This document shows positions 1 to 12,485 of a stretch of 64,000 bases of DNA, one piece after another. The position numbers and the translations under genes are program-made. Each line of letters begins with the position of its first letter. Position 1 is the first letter of the stretch. A model generated the notes under the pieces. That model had not been told where the DNA came from, did no database searches, and worked only from the letters and a program-made list of their open reading frames with translations. The stretch is from Deltaproteobacteria bacterium (lineage in GTDB: Bacteria; SAR324; NAC60-12), in the NCBI GenBank assembly GCA_002685535.1, contig NYXK01000122.1, positions 7,720 to 71,719 on the forward strand. Direction: 5' to 3'.

Positions 1-78
1 GCGGGGTCCGTTGGCGGGGTGGGCCATGATGGGGGAGATGGCTGCCAAGAGTGACAGCAGGAGGGTGAAACGTGCCAT
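1..78 (-). CDS. Secreted protein, N-terminal 26 residues only
   Basis: An ATG at 78 opens a frame running off the left edge. It encodes a short basic start (MARF), a hydrophobic Leu/Ala stretch and a small-residue cleavage region ending in IMA, then HPANGPR. This is a textbook fungal secretory signal peptide, with likely cleavage after residue 19. The mature protein is outside the window, so no family can be given. A TATA-like element lies about 280 bases upstream on the same strand. Confidence rests on signal-peptide composition alone. Confidence 0.6.
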   Translation of the reverse strand, partial: MARFTLLLSLLAAISPIMAHPANGPR

Positions 79-3000
79 GATGGGCGGTTGATGGGTGAAG
101 TGACCGGGGATTGGGGAGAGCTGTTTATTGTGTCAGTACGAATTGAGTGTTTGGAGTAAAGATTGACGATTGACGACTTTGGATGAACTACCCAGCTCGA
201 TAGCCAGAAGGCAAAAGAGTTCATCCAAAGTGCTCGCCTCTCCAACATGCAGGAAGAGCACTTACTGGCAAGTATGAGATTGGACGGAGACTGGTTGGGT
301 AAATTGCTCGTTGGATAGTGCCCTGGATATTGCCAACAAGGTGGTTATGAGGTCTTATATATATCCCTCTCCTGTCTCCTCCTCTCCCTCTCCTTTGCCC
401 CTCCTTCAGCTTTCCTATCTCCATGTCTACCGCTGTGAGACGAACGTGGTAACCCATTCCTGAACCCATGCCCCATGTCCCAAGTCCGCCGAACGATCAG
501 CGCTCAATGAGACACATTCTAACCAGTCCGGATGTAGAAGCTGCCTGTCACCGAACAGCACCAGATGCACCGTGCAAGCAAGTGCACTTTCTTTGCGAAA
601 GGGCCAAGAGCCTCAGAGGGGCAGGTAATGGGTAGCTCATCCATACTTTGGTCGAGCGTCGGCGTCCTCCTGCCTGTTAGGAAGCCTAGCTGCCTCGTGC
701 GAGTGAAGTGCACGCGGAAGAGCAGTATATTACTTCTTCTTGGCGACAGGTAGGCGGATGCATGTGTGCCTGTCGATGCACCAAGGTGCCGAAGAGGAAG
801 GAGTCTGGAAGGCTGATGGGATGGAAATGTCGATCTATTGGGTGGCGGATAGTGGGGAGGAGGAGATGGGAGTGAAGAGGGGAGGTACATGCTAGGAAGT
901 ACCGTATCTAAGCTTTGAGATTCGATTCTATATCGGCGCGTGCAGATTGCAGGAAGTTACTGGGCTGAGACTGCGGCTTGGCTCTTCGGAGGTGGGGGCG
1001 GGAAGAGGTAGGTGTGAGGCGTAGCGTGAGTGTGGATAGGAGGGGAGATGGCTTGCAGCCGTGTTGGTTATATCTACCGAGGGGAGAGTAAATCTCGGCA
1101 TTCCTTATCGACAGACACGACTCCGCTCTTTGCCACTACAAATGGACACCGGTTGCTACTTCGAGGTAGATACTTTTGGGAACTCGGTTTATGCTAAGTC
1201 GCCTTCCTCATCAGATGCTCCATCGCCGAAGCAATGCTCAGGAGAAGGTAAACAAGAAATCTGGTATTTCCCCTCATCGGCAGGTGGTCGGGACCGTGCC
1301 CCTAAAAGAGCGAGTGCCGCTGCAATACCGGTGTGGTGCAGGAAGGGCAAATCTACCTCCGAGATCAAGGACTGGAGTCGTTGATAACCAAGGTACTAGT
1401 TAGCCAGTAACCAAGGTGACATCTTTGACAGGATTGACCTTCCTTTTTCTCGTTAATTCCTTCTAGGCTCTCGAATTAAGGAGATCTACAAAATAAGGAA
1501 TGTGGAAGCTTGCGGCGCTTGGCGCTTGATCGTAACCGTGGACCCCACGATCAACAAACGTTGATGTTCATTCCATGCCTCTTCTGATTCTGACACATAC
1601 ACCGTCCTATCTTTTAGTAGGCTGACTGATATTCTTACTGATAGCCAAGCATCTCATAAGACCATCAGGTGAACCATCCCATGCGTTCAAACATCAGACG
1701 CTCCCACCCATCTTCTCTTCTCCCGCCATTACACCTCACCTCATCCCACTGCCACAAGGCTTCGGCTCCTGAACTCTACCCCTGTGTACCAAGCAATGCC
1801 AAGGTGGATGGATCGTCACACCTTCCCGAAGCGAGAGACAGATAAGAGAAGCAGACTTGGCATGCAAGACACGTATCGAATCATCAGCTCGACATCTCAT
1901 CTGAAAGTGTGAGAATCAATCACGCTTGTTTATGTGGAGGGAGGGGCTAAGGACATGGGACGAGGCGCAAGGCGATTCAGGCGAATCGATGGCACGTGCT
2001 TGTTTATTTGTTCTGCCCCTGTCTCGCCTCCCCTGATCGTCGCTTGCGACGCGAGATCTGGTTGGCTGCTTCGAGTAATTGGAGGGTGTGCCATCCTCGC
2101 CCGTCAAGGAGTATAGCCCATGCCAGTAAAAGGACGATCATGCGAGGTACTGATCTGGAAAATTACTGGTTCGGTGGTCGTTTGTGGCGTTTCTCTGTCT
2201 CTCGTTCGTTATCTTTGCCATTTATGTTTTAGTTAGGTGCACTGACAGTGGTCGAATTACTTGTCTATGACCTTCTTATTTTACTCATATACAGCCGTTC
2301 GCCACATTCGAACGGGTCTTTGTGGAACCGTGCCGTTCGAACGTTGTTTCCCGCCTTAGTATTTCAAGTGCGGTACTGAGAGGATCAACCTCGTATTTCG
2401 TCTTGCTATTGTACAGACGGCACGGGAGGAAAACATGAGATGACGATGACGCAGACCGAGGCGTGCGTGCACTTTGGATGCCACGATGCAGTCGTCTCTC
2501 CTCTGGGCTAAACTTACGATCTGGTCACCGCTTATGCCTTGTTCCTTCATTTGATCTTCCCGTCTGCTTCGTAACGCCATTATGCCCGACGATTGAGCCT
2601 AGAGGACTCAAGGTGTTGCCACTCTGGAAAAGGCTTGTCTAATCATATCGGGAAGGAAAGACACATGAATCTTGCATGTAAGACCGAGCTCTGAGCCCTG
2701 AGCTGAAAAGTGGCCATGGCAGAGATCGTCCCCCACGGGATGAACGACGGCCCGAGCCTTATCTTCCCTTGTCTTGTCTTGTCATACGTGGAGTTGATTG
2801 CAGTCACAAAAGCCCAGGCTGTTATCTTTCATTCATCGTTATCTCACAAAGAACTATAGCTGACATGGTACAGGTGGGATCATGAAAAATTCAGGTCGAC
2901 CTAGAGGTCTATCCGTGCTGCTGGACATTTGCAAGCTCTCTGAGTTGTGACGCCTTACACCTTCTCTGCATCTGCGTCCGAAAGGCCCGTCAATGGCTTT

Positions 3001-5908
3001 GGTCAAGATCAATTACTCTGAAAGAATTCTGTGCTATCCCGTGATCGAGCTTGATCCATGCTCGTACTCCATTCCAAAGGTTCAGGACTAGAGAGCGAGG
3101 CAGGGAAATTCGTCTCCCGTGAGGTGATGGTTCTGACTACCAAAAAGGGGTCTCTTCCCGGCGACGACGTTCGGAAGCCTTGGAGCTTGAAGCTCATCCG
3201 CTCATGCAAAATAGAACCATATACAAATTTCAGACGCTCGATAATTGGAATCGAAAGGTAAAGAACGTGGAGTATCAGGCCCAAACAACCCTTCATTCAT
3301 CTATTCACGTCAATTTACCACTCGAACTCAACTGATCCAAAAGGACATACCTGTAAGTCGTGGGAGGGCCCATTCCATCCAATTTATGCCGCTTTCGGTA
3401 ATGATACGAGCCTTTTGGGAAGATTTACCAATCTGGACGTCGCTGCAAGTAAAATGAGCTACGAAACACTGTGCGTCGGTTTAGGTTCCTTGAGAGGGGT
3501 GTAATTAGGACGTCTCGTCAAGAAGCATTATCGTGGCCTAGCTGTCATCGGTCGCATGACTCTGTACTAAAGCCGAGCTTGGACTGGCTCAACGCTGTCT
3601 TCCTCGACCGTTCAACTATTCAGGTTGACCGATGGACACTGATATACATCTACCGGCATTTCCTGCTGGGAATTGTTGCAAGCCTTGGTTTACCTCGCCG
3701 TTATTGTCCCGCTGCCCAATTCCGTATCTTGTTCAGATGCCCCAGCCAAGAACCTTGACGTTACCAACTATTAACCTACATGAAATTTGCCTAGTCTTTC
3801 GTACAGACGACATTATCTATTTAAATATGGTCAGAATCAAACTCGAACTCCGGGAAGTTGCAAGTACTTTGCACCTCCGATGGCCCAGAACGTGGAATGC
3901 ATCATGGCTTCGTCTGAGAATAGGTTCCCTTGATGAGAGATTTGATTGATTGCTACGAAGTCCAAGCTCATAATGAATGGATGGAAGATTGCATTCATCT
4001 TTGAATGCAGGATGCTACAGTAGAGAAGCTGCATCGTACAAGGTCTGGTAGAGCCCAGCCTTACCCCGACTCTTGCCATAGACAGACTTCTACATAAAAA
4101 TCGTCCTACTCGTTTCTGCGAAGAATGGACCGAGACTGTTAACGAGGCCAAAACAACTACCATGGGAAAGGAATTCTCACTACATGTGAACACGTTGCAA
4201 GGTATGATAGCCCCTCCTTCTTGTAGGGCATATACATATAAGCAACTGACGTGGGAGACAAAAGTCAAAAGAATGCAGGCATCTTCCACCCCTCGCTGAT
4301 CTACAATTCCTCTCAGTGCTTCCCATATAAAGGCAATATTGGAAGGAAAAGTTGATCAACAAGAGAAGGAAAGCTCCTGCACGACGGGAAACCCACTATT
4401 TTGTTACAAGGTCGCTCAAATACCGGCGAATGACAAGTGTGTGGCCTGTAACTAGGTGGAGCCCCTGGAGAATTGGACGAAAATTTAGATCAGATTGTTG
4501 TTTCTAATCAAGGGAAAAACATCCGAAAACAAAGGCAGAGCAGCATATGATTTAGGTAAGAAGACAGACTGGATGGTCGCCTTCTTCCTTGGCCTAGCCA
4601 AGCACGAACAACAGCCCAACAAGCAGATGCTGGGAGCAGCGCAGGCAAGGAACAAGAATTCAATCATGCATTGAACAAACGATTAATTCAATAGATGTTG
4701 TCTCAAGAACTTTGTGGGTGATGCTGTGCGCTGCTGTCTAGAACTTCCGACATCTCGGCTCGAGGTTTAGCCGGATCCAGATGAAAAAGTCAACAAAAAC
4801 AATCCAAGGCCTTCCATTGACCATTGTGCTCCTGCGACACGTCAGCCACTCAGAATAATCCATGCTGACACTTTTATGTTTGGGGGAGCATTCAGAACAT
4901 TCTTTAATGAGAGTGCAAGAGCAGATCAGAGGAATGAAATAAAAGGATTCACCAGGATGATTATGTACCGCTATTCTTCCAGACTCCTTGTTTCCTGAGA
5001 TAGTCATCAAGGAGTGGAGAAAGATAGCGGGACCCAATCAGCGGGTACACGGTCTAGTTTCTCGTACTTAAATACTTGCATAGACAGCTTCTGTGTGTGG
5101 GCATGCGTTGATGTGATTTACTGTGTCGGGGAAAGGGTGGAGTGTCGCCTCAAAGATCTGCCGAGGAAAGCAGCAAAAAGAGACGCAATTTTCCTGTTGA
5201 GTATTCCACCTACTCCTGTGTTGCCTTAACAACATCCCTAAAAGAAAAGAAGACAGTAAATGAGAAAAGCAAAAGGATGTACTTATTACTTCAACATCTT
5301 CTTTCCCACCATCAATACGATCCTTTCGTTGGCTTGGAGTAAGCAGAACCAGCGCAAGGATCATACCGATGGTACGAACTTAGATGTGGAACTATGAGTA
5401 CACGATAAGTAAATGCTTAATTCGTTATTTGTAGCCCTCGAATCTGTGAATGCAGACCCACTTGGTTTCAGGGCTTTGCTATAGATGAATGCCCCCACCA
5501 TACAGAGACTCTTTGCGGAGGCGGATTTTGCGTTGAAATTTACTTTCCTGTAAGTAACAACAAGAACTCGGGACTTGCAAGTATGAGTATCAATATATCT
5601 GCAGATGATACATTTCACGCTGATCCAAGATTGCAACTCTTAATGAACGAGCGCCTCTTTTGCAGCCGTTTTTCTCACTCAATGTACTCAACTTATTTCA
5701 GGAAATAGAAAACCGGGCTTTTTGAGGATCTGGATATCGGTCCTAAGATCCGATAAAGTCACAATCAAAAGTCATTGGGAATTTAAATCACAATTGTATT
5801 GATCGACAGGAAAGGATCATGTCCTCCGTCTCGTTACGCGCGTATAACCATTCCCTATCTATCTCCCCAAAGCAGAAAGAGCCCTCATGAACGTCGAACC
5901 TCCCTCTC
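79..5908. other. Gene-poor stretch of about 5.8 kb
   Basis: I found no gene I can support here. Open frames are short (at most about 150 codons), overlap on both strands, lack recognisable domains and do not join through consistent splice sites. The longest, on the minus strand at 3837-4289, is Ser/Cys/Val-rich and unrecognised. I see no tRNA, rRNA, terminal inverted repeat or transposase motif. The stretch could hold regulatory DNA, non-coding RNA or eroded genes. Confidence 0.5.
354..363 (-). promoter_or_regulatory. TATA box candidate for the leftmost secreted gene
   Basis: The minus strand reads TATATATAAG here, about 280 bases upstream of the ATG at 78. The match to the fungal TATA consensus is strong. 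The distance is long but compatible with a 5' UTR of 200-250 bases. Confidence 0.4.
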
Positions 5909-7720
5909 TCAAGCAATGTTATGCATAGACCGATACAAGATCGCTGGTCTCGCATCATCACCATCCCTCTCAACACTAAAGTGCGTATCACGTCTCCGAT
6001 CATCCCATCTACTCTTCCGATCCTCAAACTCCGTACTATCCGTTCCCATCGTGGTATCATCTCCACCAAACGCACCACCACTGTTACCATTTCCATTTCC
6101 GTTTCCAAAGCCGGGGATACCGCTGACGGAGTCACGAGCGCGATGAGCGAGGCGGATCAGGCGGTGGCGCAGGCCGTGGTTGTGGTTGAAGACGCCGTCG
6201 TCGGTGATTTCCAAGCGTGTGTTGGAGAAAGAGCGGAGGTGGAAGAGTTTCTGCAGGAGTTGCCAGCAGCAGACTATGTTAGCGATGAGGATGGATATTG
6301 AAGCTTCGCGGATGTACCAGAGTTGGTAGGTGGTTGTGAAGGGGGAGGTGAAGTTGAGATACCTGTGTGTAGTAGGAGGAAAAGGTCAGCTTGTGTGCTT
6401 GAGAGACTCTGGGCACGGAGAGGAGGGAGAAAGGGAGTCTGGGTGACAGCGTGGTGGAAGAGGATTAGGAGGGGAGTGGACTCACTTGTCCAATACAGCA
6501 GCCATGATCGTGAATAGAACCAGACCAAAGATGAAACTCAAGATCAACTTCCTCTTCATAGGTAGCTGCGCTTCCGAGACCATTGGAATCGGAGTCAGAA
6601 TTAAGACGACATTAGAAGAGATATTGAACACCATCTGGACGATCGAGTAGTTGTGGTAGGTAGCACATTCGGGGTTTGTGACTGGCAAGGCCCAGTATTG
6701 CGAGAATGGCATGCAGAAACCGAAGAAGTAGATCATCTCGATGATGAAGAGTCCGACCCAGAGATAGCCGAATTGGAACCAGAGGATGATTTCGTAGCGA
6801 GGGAGACTGCGACTGTGAAGAGTCAGACTTGAGAAGAACAAGACGCTTGAGATTGAAGCAGAGAAAGAAAAGGGAGAAGGGTAATCTTTAGGGAGCGGAA
6901 TTAAAGAACTTACTGGAGGCGAAGCAGAAAGAACCAAATACAGATCTTGACAGTCCAGGTGACGATCAGCATACATTGTTCAAGCGCAACAACGATCTTC
7001 GAGCCGAAAACGCGATCGGCGACATCAACAGGGTTGGCGAGTATCTCAGCTTCCATCTCCTTGGGGTACAGATTGGTCTTAAAGTGAGCAGAGACATTGA
7101 CCAAAACCAAGAGAGCAGTGTAGCAGACCTGTTCATGATATTAGCTGGAGTTGAGACGAATTTTCATAGAGAGGCTAGCTTACCATGGCAAAGCACATGA
7201 GATAATCCTCAAAATGGAATTTCTTCAAGACCCAGGCACGGTTGATTCTAGCAAATGTCAGTTCTCGATCTCGAGCTTTACACCAGCAATTGATCTCAAG
7301 GGGGGGATCTCAAGGCGAAACTTACATGCGAGCAACGAATGGAGCATAAGCCAGAATACCAAACGAAACCGTATTCCACATCATCTCAGCATTAGAAGCC
7401 GACTCAATACCACGCTTCACAACTCCACCTGCAGAAGCAGCCGCATCCGCAGCAGCAGCCGCAGCCTCCTCACTGTTAGTCTTCGGAACACAAAAAGCGA
7501 AACCAATACCGACAATCATAATCGCAATACCCAAGACCGAGATCGCGACGTACGCGAACATGTTGAGACGCTGGCGACACGCGACGTTGTACTCTGTTCC
7601 CCGGCGCGGCTGGGTCATCACCTCGACGACGGTGGCGCGGAAGTCTTGCGTTGTTTCTCGAGCGAGACGGAGAGGCTCGGTGATGAATTTCTCCTTGAGT
7701 CTGCTGAGGGAGGGAGTCAT
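5909..7720 (-). CDS. Fungal rhodopsin-domain integral membrane protein (PTH11/SAT4-like)
   Basis: Five exons join in phase: 7720-7326, 7247-7184, 7128-6914, 6812-6486 and 6362-5909, giving 484 residues. About seven to eight hydrophobic helices are visible. The family pattern is clear: a basic residue then FEDYLMCFAM after helix two, a conserved CMPFSQYW segment, and NISSNVVLILTPIP followed by KRK and a hydrophobic helix ending AVLDK. An N-terminal cytosolic stretch of about 50 residues and an Ala-rich loop (about residues 85-97) are extra. The C-tail is Gly/Asn- then Arg/Asp-rich. Such proteins are putative plasma-membrane receptors of unknown ligand; no retinal-binding role is implied. ATG 7720 was chosen because the upstream in-frame opening at 7798 is TTG. 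The exon-4 acceptor could sit six bases further in (6806), removing two residues. Confidence 0.85.
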
Positions 7721-9922
7721 GTTGAAGGCAGGGGCGCGTGGGAGCGTGATTTGAAGGAGGGAAAGTCGGCTGTTGTTTGAGGGTGTGAATGTAAACAATG
7801 GGTCGAGAATTGTGAGGAGAAGCTCTGCTTTCGAAAAAGCAAAGCGAGATGTGCTGAGATCGAATCTCAGACTTGAACAAGCGTGATGATGGAAGGAAGA
7901 ACCATGCAGGTGGAGGTGTGCTCTTTTGTGGAGTTGAGATTGAGGGAGAAGAGATGGGAGGGGAAGATAGTCCGGTGGTCTAGACTAGTGCCGTTATGTT
8001 GTTGTCGTTGCTGGCGAGGCTATTTGAAACTCGAACGTGTGATTTGGTAGGTGACGGGCGGAAATTGGCCGGGTTGCGGCTCACCTTTCGAGAGAGCTTT
8101 TTCTCAATGTCATGATGACAGGATGAGATTTATATTCACCATTCTTGTTATTTGACTCCTTGGAGGGGCCAAAAGTGGGCAGCGCAGAGCGGAGCTCACA
8201 GACTCTTGACTCGAGGAAGTTTCCTTTGGAAAGGAAAATCCGAAACAAGCAGGAATAGGACAGGAAATAGCTATTGTGCAATTGGCACGCCGTCATCTGA
8301 TCTTGTGCCACCATCTCACACAACTTGGCCATGTCATGCCCTTTTCTGTCGATATACCAGACGACTGGACATGAGCTCTTGTTCATGCAGCGTGGCAGTT
8401 GAACATAAAATCCAAATCAGCAAGGATAGCCTCAATTGAGTACAAGATATCCCAATTCTTCTACAAACGCCGTACTCTGTACCTGAGATTAATCTGACAT
8501 ATTCCACGCAGCCTAGAAAGGATACTTTCCCCAGTCCTAGCATCCTTCCTCAGCGACATGCCTTGGACTCAGTAAACCCAATAATGGCTACCTGCCTGAA
8601 CCATGCCAACCTCAACCTCGCACAAGCATAAACGACTCATAAATTCGTCGGTAAACAGACGTGCTCCGTACTCAAGTCCCCAATTCCAAGGTCCCTATGT
8701 CGAAGCTCCCCATGTCGAAGCTCCCCAACGACGAAGATCAACACATTAGAACCAGCAGACCATTTCACACCATGCCACGCTACCACTCAAGCGACGGAGT
8801 ACATCTTAAAGCCAAGCAAGCAAGCACGCAAGCTATGAATATTTGCATTGTCTGTCCCTGTGCAAGGTACATATGTACGGTACCGCCGCACTATATCCTT
8901 TCTTGGGCTCTGGTAGCGAGTGGATATGCCAAAGAGTGAGAGGGACGCTTGAGAGGGTGGGATAACTAACAGGAGAGAGGAATGAGATGTTCATGCGGCT
9001 TTGTCTTTTGTCTGGCCGTCTGTGTGGTGTTGGGAGGGTGCAGGGCTGTAGGACGAGGGGAGGAGATAAAGACGGCAAGGAGAGGTTTTGATTGTGGGGT
9101 AGGCTGGGGAGTTTGGCATGCTTCCAGAGAGGGTCTTTGGTATTTCTGGCTGAATCTATACACGTTAGATCCTGTGCTCTCATAAGAGATTAGCGAGACC
9201 TTGGCAGCACTTTCCAGGCCTGGCACGATAGATGGGTAGAGATTTGGATTTGGTAGGTTTTGATTGAGTACCTTTAACTGTTGAAAAATTTCCAAGCGTG
9301 GGAGCCCTGGACATGGCTGCCGATGGTTGTCTTGGTGTACCGTAGGCGTGATGTGGTGGCAAGTAACAGGAGGCAAAGCAAGCAAGCCAAGAGCAAGCAA
9401 AATACGGACACCAGACAGTCGTAAGCATACACGCAAGCTATCCTGACAAGGCGATCAAATGGATGCAACGAAAGCTTGATAGAATAAAGAACTTGCAATA
9501 GTCCTTTGGTCCTGTGAGAGAGAGGAGAGGGTGAGATTTGGTGGCAGTTATCGAGAGAACTTGGAGAGACCGATAAATCTTATCTTAACTCTGCCTCTCA
9601 TGAAGCGCTGGAGATTTGACTTCCATTGCCATTGACAGACTTAGAATCTCGCCGTCCAAACTTCATCTAATTATACCAGCGTATGCCTTCCCTGGTGCCA
9701 AAGCCAGCGGCAAGTAATAGCAGCTGTGCATTTTCTTCCCCCATAGGCTATCCCCACGTTCTGCAAGCATTTCGCCTTTACTTCTTCGTCAGGCCATGTT
9801 GTGTCAATACAACCCCAGAACTCCATTGCTATGCCCATTCCATGCATCCATTTTAATTCATTGTATCTTTTCAGTCGCTTTGAGCAAGCAATCTGCTGAC
9901 TGTGACCGCAGAATTCCATCCT
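7721..9922. other. Intergenic stretch, no supported gene
   Basis: The left part is the promoter side of the membrane-protein gene. The longest minus-strand frame (8966-9436) begins with TTG, is Pro/Ser/Thr-rich and matches no family I know. A short direct repeat sits at 8697-8726. I see no RNA gene. Confidence 0.5.
8697..8726. repeat. Two-copy 15-bp tandem repeat
   Basis: The unit ATGTCGAAGCTCCCC occurs twice back to back. The length is a multiple of three, but no convincing gene contains it, so it is probably a simple slippage duplication. Confidence 0.7.
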
Positions 9923-10515
9923 CTAAGCTGGAGTGATATATGCTCGCAATGCTGCCTCAGCATTCCCGTCATGGGCTTTCAGCAGATCCGTTGCTTTTGG
10001 TTTCGTCAATTCCAGCTCATCAATCTGCAGAGAGAAACATTAGTTACTGGTATCCAATAGAATAATAATTGAATAGTGGGAGCTTGGTTGAGTAGAATAG
10101 AGGGGTAATTTTGGATATAGGAATAACACCTCGCCAATTGACAAAAGCGCAAACTTCTCTTTGTATCAAGCATCATATACCAAGTATTGAGTTGCTAAGA
10201 GGTCTTCAGTTGACTTACCAATAAAGTAACATCCGCAGGATCAACCTTGACCGTCTTCTTCACCACCTTCTGCTCATCCTTCTTCGCAACAGCACCATTT
10301 GTAGCCCCCGCACCCCCTAACCTCTCCATTGCCTTCCTAACAGCTTCCTGGTCGACATCTTTGCCTGCAGACTCGTCGTCTCTGGGAGTATCGAGGGAGG
10401 AGAGAGCTGCAGCAGCTTTTCTGTCTTCTGCGGACTTCGCAACCGCGGGGATCTCGTCGTCGACATCGCCTGTTGTCGCGCCTTCGACAATTGTAGGGGG
10501 TTGTGCTTCTGCCAT
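9923..10515 (-). CDS. HYPK-like protein with C-terminal UBA domain (NatA-associated)
   Basis: Two exons (10515-10219 and 10024-9923; intron of 194 bases with GTAAGT donor) encode 132 residues. The N-terminal half is acidic and low-complexity. Residues about 85-132 form the NAC-alpha/UBA-like domain, with VTLLIDELELTKPKATDLL followed by HDGNAEAALRAYI at the C-terminus. This is the signature of huntingtin-interacting protein K. In other eukaryotes HYPK binds the Naa15/Naa10 N-terminal acetyltransferase NatA on ribosomes and modulates it (family knowledge). Length fits the family. It is divergent from the DAHP synthase gene, sharing a 426-base upstream region. ATG 10515 is the first in frame before the conserved region. 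Confidence 0.88.
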
Positions 10516-10941
10516 CGTGAAAGACGGGAGTATTTGGATTGTTTGATTAGATTCCGAGGACTTTGTGGATAGAGAGAGCGTAGAAAGACAAAAGATGTCG
10601 AGGGAGGACGTCAGAATTAGCAACTTTTGGTGGGGGACTGGATCCGATTGAAGTTTGGGTCCTAACCCACTCGGCAGCAACACCGGTGTCCACTAACAAG
10701 ATAGATTAAAGCAGCGTCCAGAAGGCGGCGTGCATTTATCCCTGCAGACTCGGTTGCCCACAAATGACTCCATTCTGAAGTTGACTTTCTCTCTCTCGAG
10801 CAGCTCTTCCTTCAACTATTCTGGACTTGATATCTTGGATACATAGCACCCATATTTGATCTATTATCAATCTCTTCTCCCAGCATCTTTTGCCCTTTCA
10901 ATTGCCTCTCAAACTTCTTGTACATCCCTTCAAAATCCACA
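10516..10941. promoter_or_regulatory. Shared upstream region of the HYPK-like and DAHP synthase genes
   Basis: This 426-base stretch separates two divergently transcribed genes and must hold both promoters and 5' UTRs. The right half is CT-rich just before the DAHP synthase ATG, as is common at fungal transcription starts. I see no clear TATA box. Confidence 0.5.
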
Positions 10942-12485
10942 ATGGCACAGCTCAGCGGCCCCACCAAGTCCACTGACTCAACCACGACCCCTCCATGGAC
11001 TCCCAGCTCTTGGACCAGCAAACCCATCAAGCAAGACGCCATCTACGAGGACCGCAAGAGCGTAGAGAAGTCCCTCTCCAAGCTAGAACGCCTTCCACCG
11101 ATCGTCACTCCAACTGAAATAGAAAAACTCAAAGCCAGTTTGCGAGATGTGGCCCTTGGCAAGGCATTCCTTCTCCAGGGCGGCGACTGTGCAGAACTCT
11201 TCGACTACTGCGAGGAGAATGCCATTGAGTCCAAGATCAAGCTGCTTCTACAGATGAGTTTGGTGCTCATTTGGGGTTCTAACAAGCCCGTGGTCAGGAT
11301 CGCGAGAATGGCTGGCCAGTATGCTAAGCCGAGATCAAGTCCTACTGAGCTTGTTGACGGTGTTGAAACTCCGTCCTTCAGAGGAGATATTCTGAATGGC
11401 TTTGAAGTTGGTGAGAGGGCTCTTGATCCTGCGCGTCTTGTCAGGTAACCTTCCTTCCTCAGCAGTTTCATCGATTTCTCAGTCCTCCTTTCCGTCCCCA
11501 CTGCCATTCGCCTAGCAGGATCTCCCCAGCTGACTTCGGCAGTGCCTACTTCCATTCGGCGAGCACTCTGAACTTCATTCGAGGTTCTATCGCGTCTGGA
11601 ATTGCTGATCTGCATCGTCCCCTCGATTGGGGTCTTGGTCACGTACGAGATCCAGAGCTGCAAACCAAGTACTCTAACATCGTCTCCTCTATCACTGACT
11701 CCCTGCGCTTCATGCGAACAGTCGGCGCAGATACAGCAGGCCAGCTTCAAACCGTTGATCTCTTCACAAGTCACGAAGGTCTTCTCCTTGAATACGAACA
11801 GCGCCTCACTCGACTGCTCCGAAATCCTACTAAGTCTCTAGATGCTTCACGTGCACCTGGTACAACAGCAGATGATACCAAGTCGTACTACAACACCTCC
11901 GCTCACTTCCTCTGGGTAGGAGACCGCACGAGACAGATTGATGGCGCCCATATCGAATACTTCCGTGGTATAGCCAATCCAATCGGTGTCAAAATTGGTC
12001 CAACAACCTCCCCGTCTGACCTGCTCGCTCTCCTCCGCACGCTCAATCCTTCTGTTGAAGTCGGCAAGATCACACTCATCACCAGATACGGCGCATCGAA
12101 GGTCAGATCCCTCCTCCCAACGCACATCAAGACAGTCGAAGGCAGCGAGTACGCACGCAGCGTCGTCTGGCAATGCGATCCCATGCACGGCAACACAAGA
12201 TCTACTTCTACCGGCATCAAGACCCGGCAATTTACAGATATTCTCTCCGAGTTACAGGAGACTCTTGCAATTCACAAGGAGGAAGGAAGCTATCTCGGCG
12301 GAGTCCATCTTGAACTTACTGGAGAAGCAGTCACTGAATGCACTGGTGGCAGCGAAGGCCTAAACGAAGATGATCTCTCTCTCAATTACACCAGCTTCTG
12401 CGATCCCAGACTCAATGAGAAGCAAGCTCTGGAGCTAGCATTCCTGATTGCGGGTCATTACCGAGGCGAGGAGAAGCAGTTGTAG
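10942..12485 (+). CDS. Class II (plant-type) DAHP synthase
   Basis: This enzyme condenses phosphoenolpyruvate with erythrose 4-phosphate to give DAHP, the first step of the shikimate pathway. Two exons (10942-11444 and 11543-12485) give 481 residues, normal for the class. Visible motifs are LQGGDCAE (metal-binding Cys), MAGQYAKPRS, RYGASKVRSLLP, WQCDPMHGN (metal-binding His), the acidic GGVHLELTGEAVTEC and the C-terminal CDPRLNEKQ. The acceptor giving RLV-S-AYFHSASTLNF was chosen because its spacing matches the family. An acceptor at the CTAGCAG before 11520 also keeps frame and would add about eight residues. Filamentous fungi often carry this form beside class I Aro3/Aro4 enzymes; I cannot tell from the window whether this one serves core or specialised metabolism. 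Confidence 0.95.

Noticed and set aside
3837-4289. 150-codon minus-strand open frame
   Set aside because: No domain, no splice structure, biased composition and no ATG-context support. Comparable frames occur by chance in this spacer.
8966-9436. 156-codon minus-strand frame with a hydrophobic start
   Set aside because: It opens with TTG, not ATG. The hydrophobic start is not followed by a plausible mature protein and composition is Pro/Thr-rich noise.
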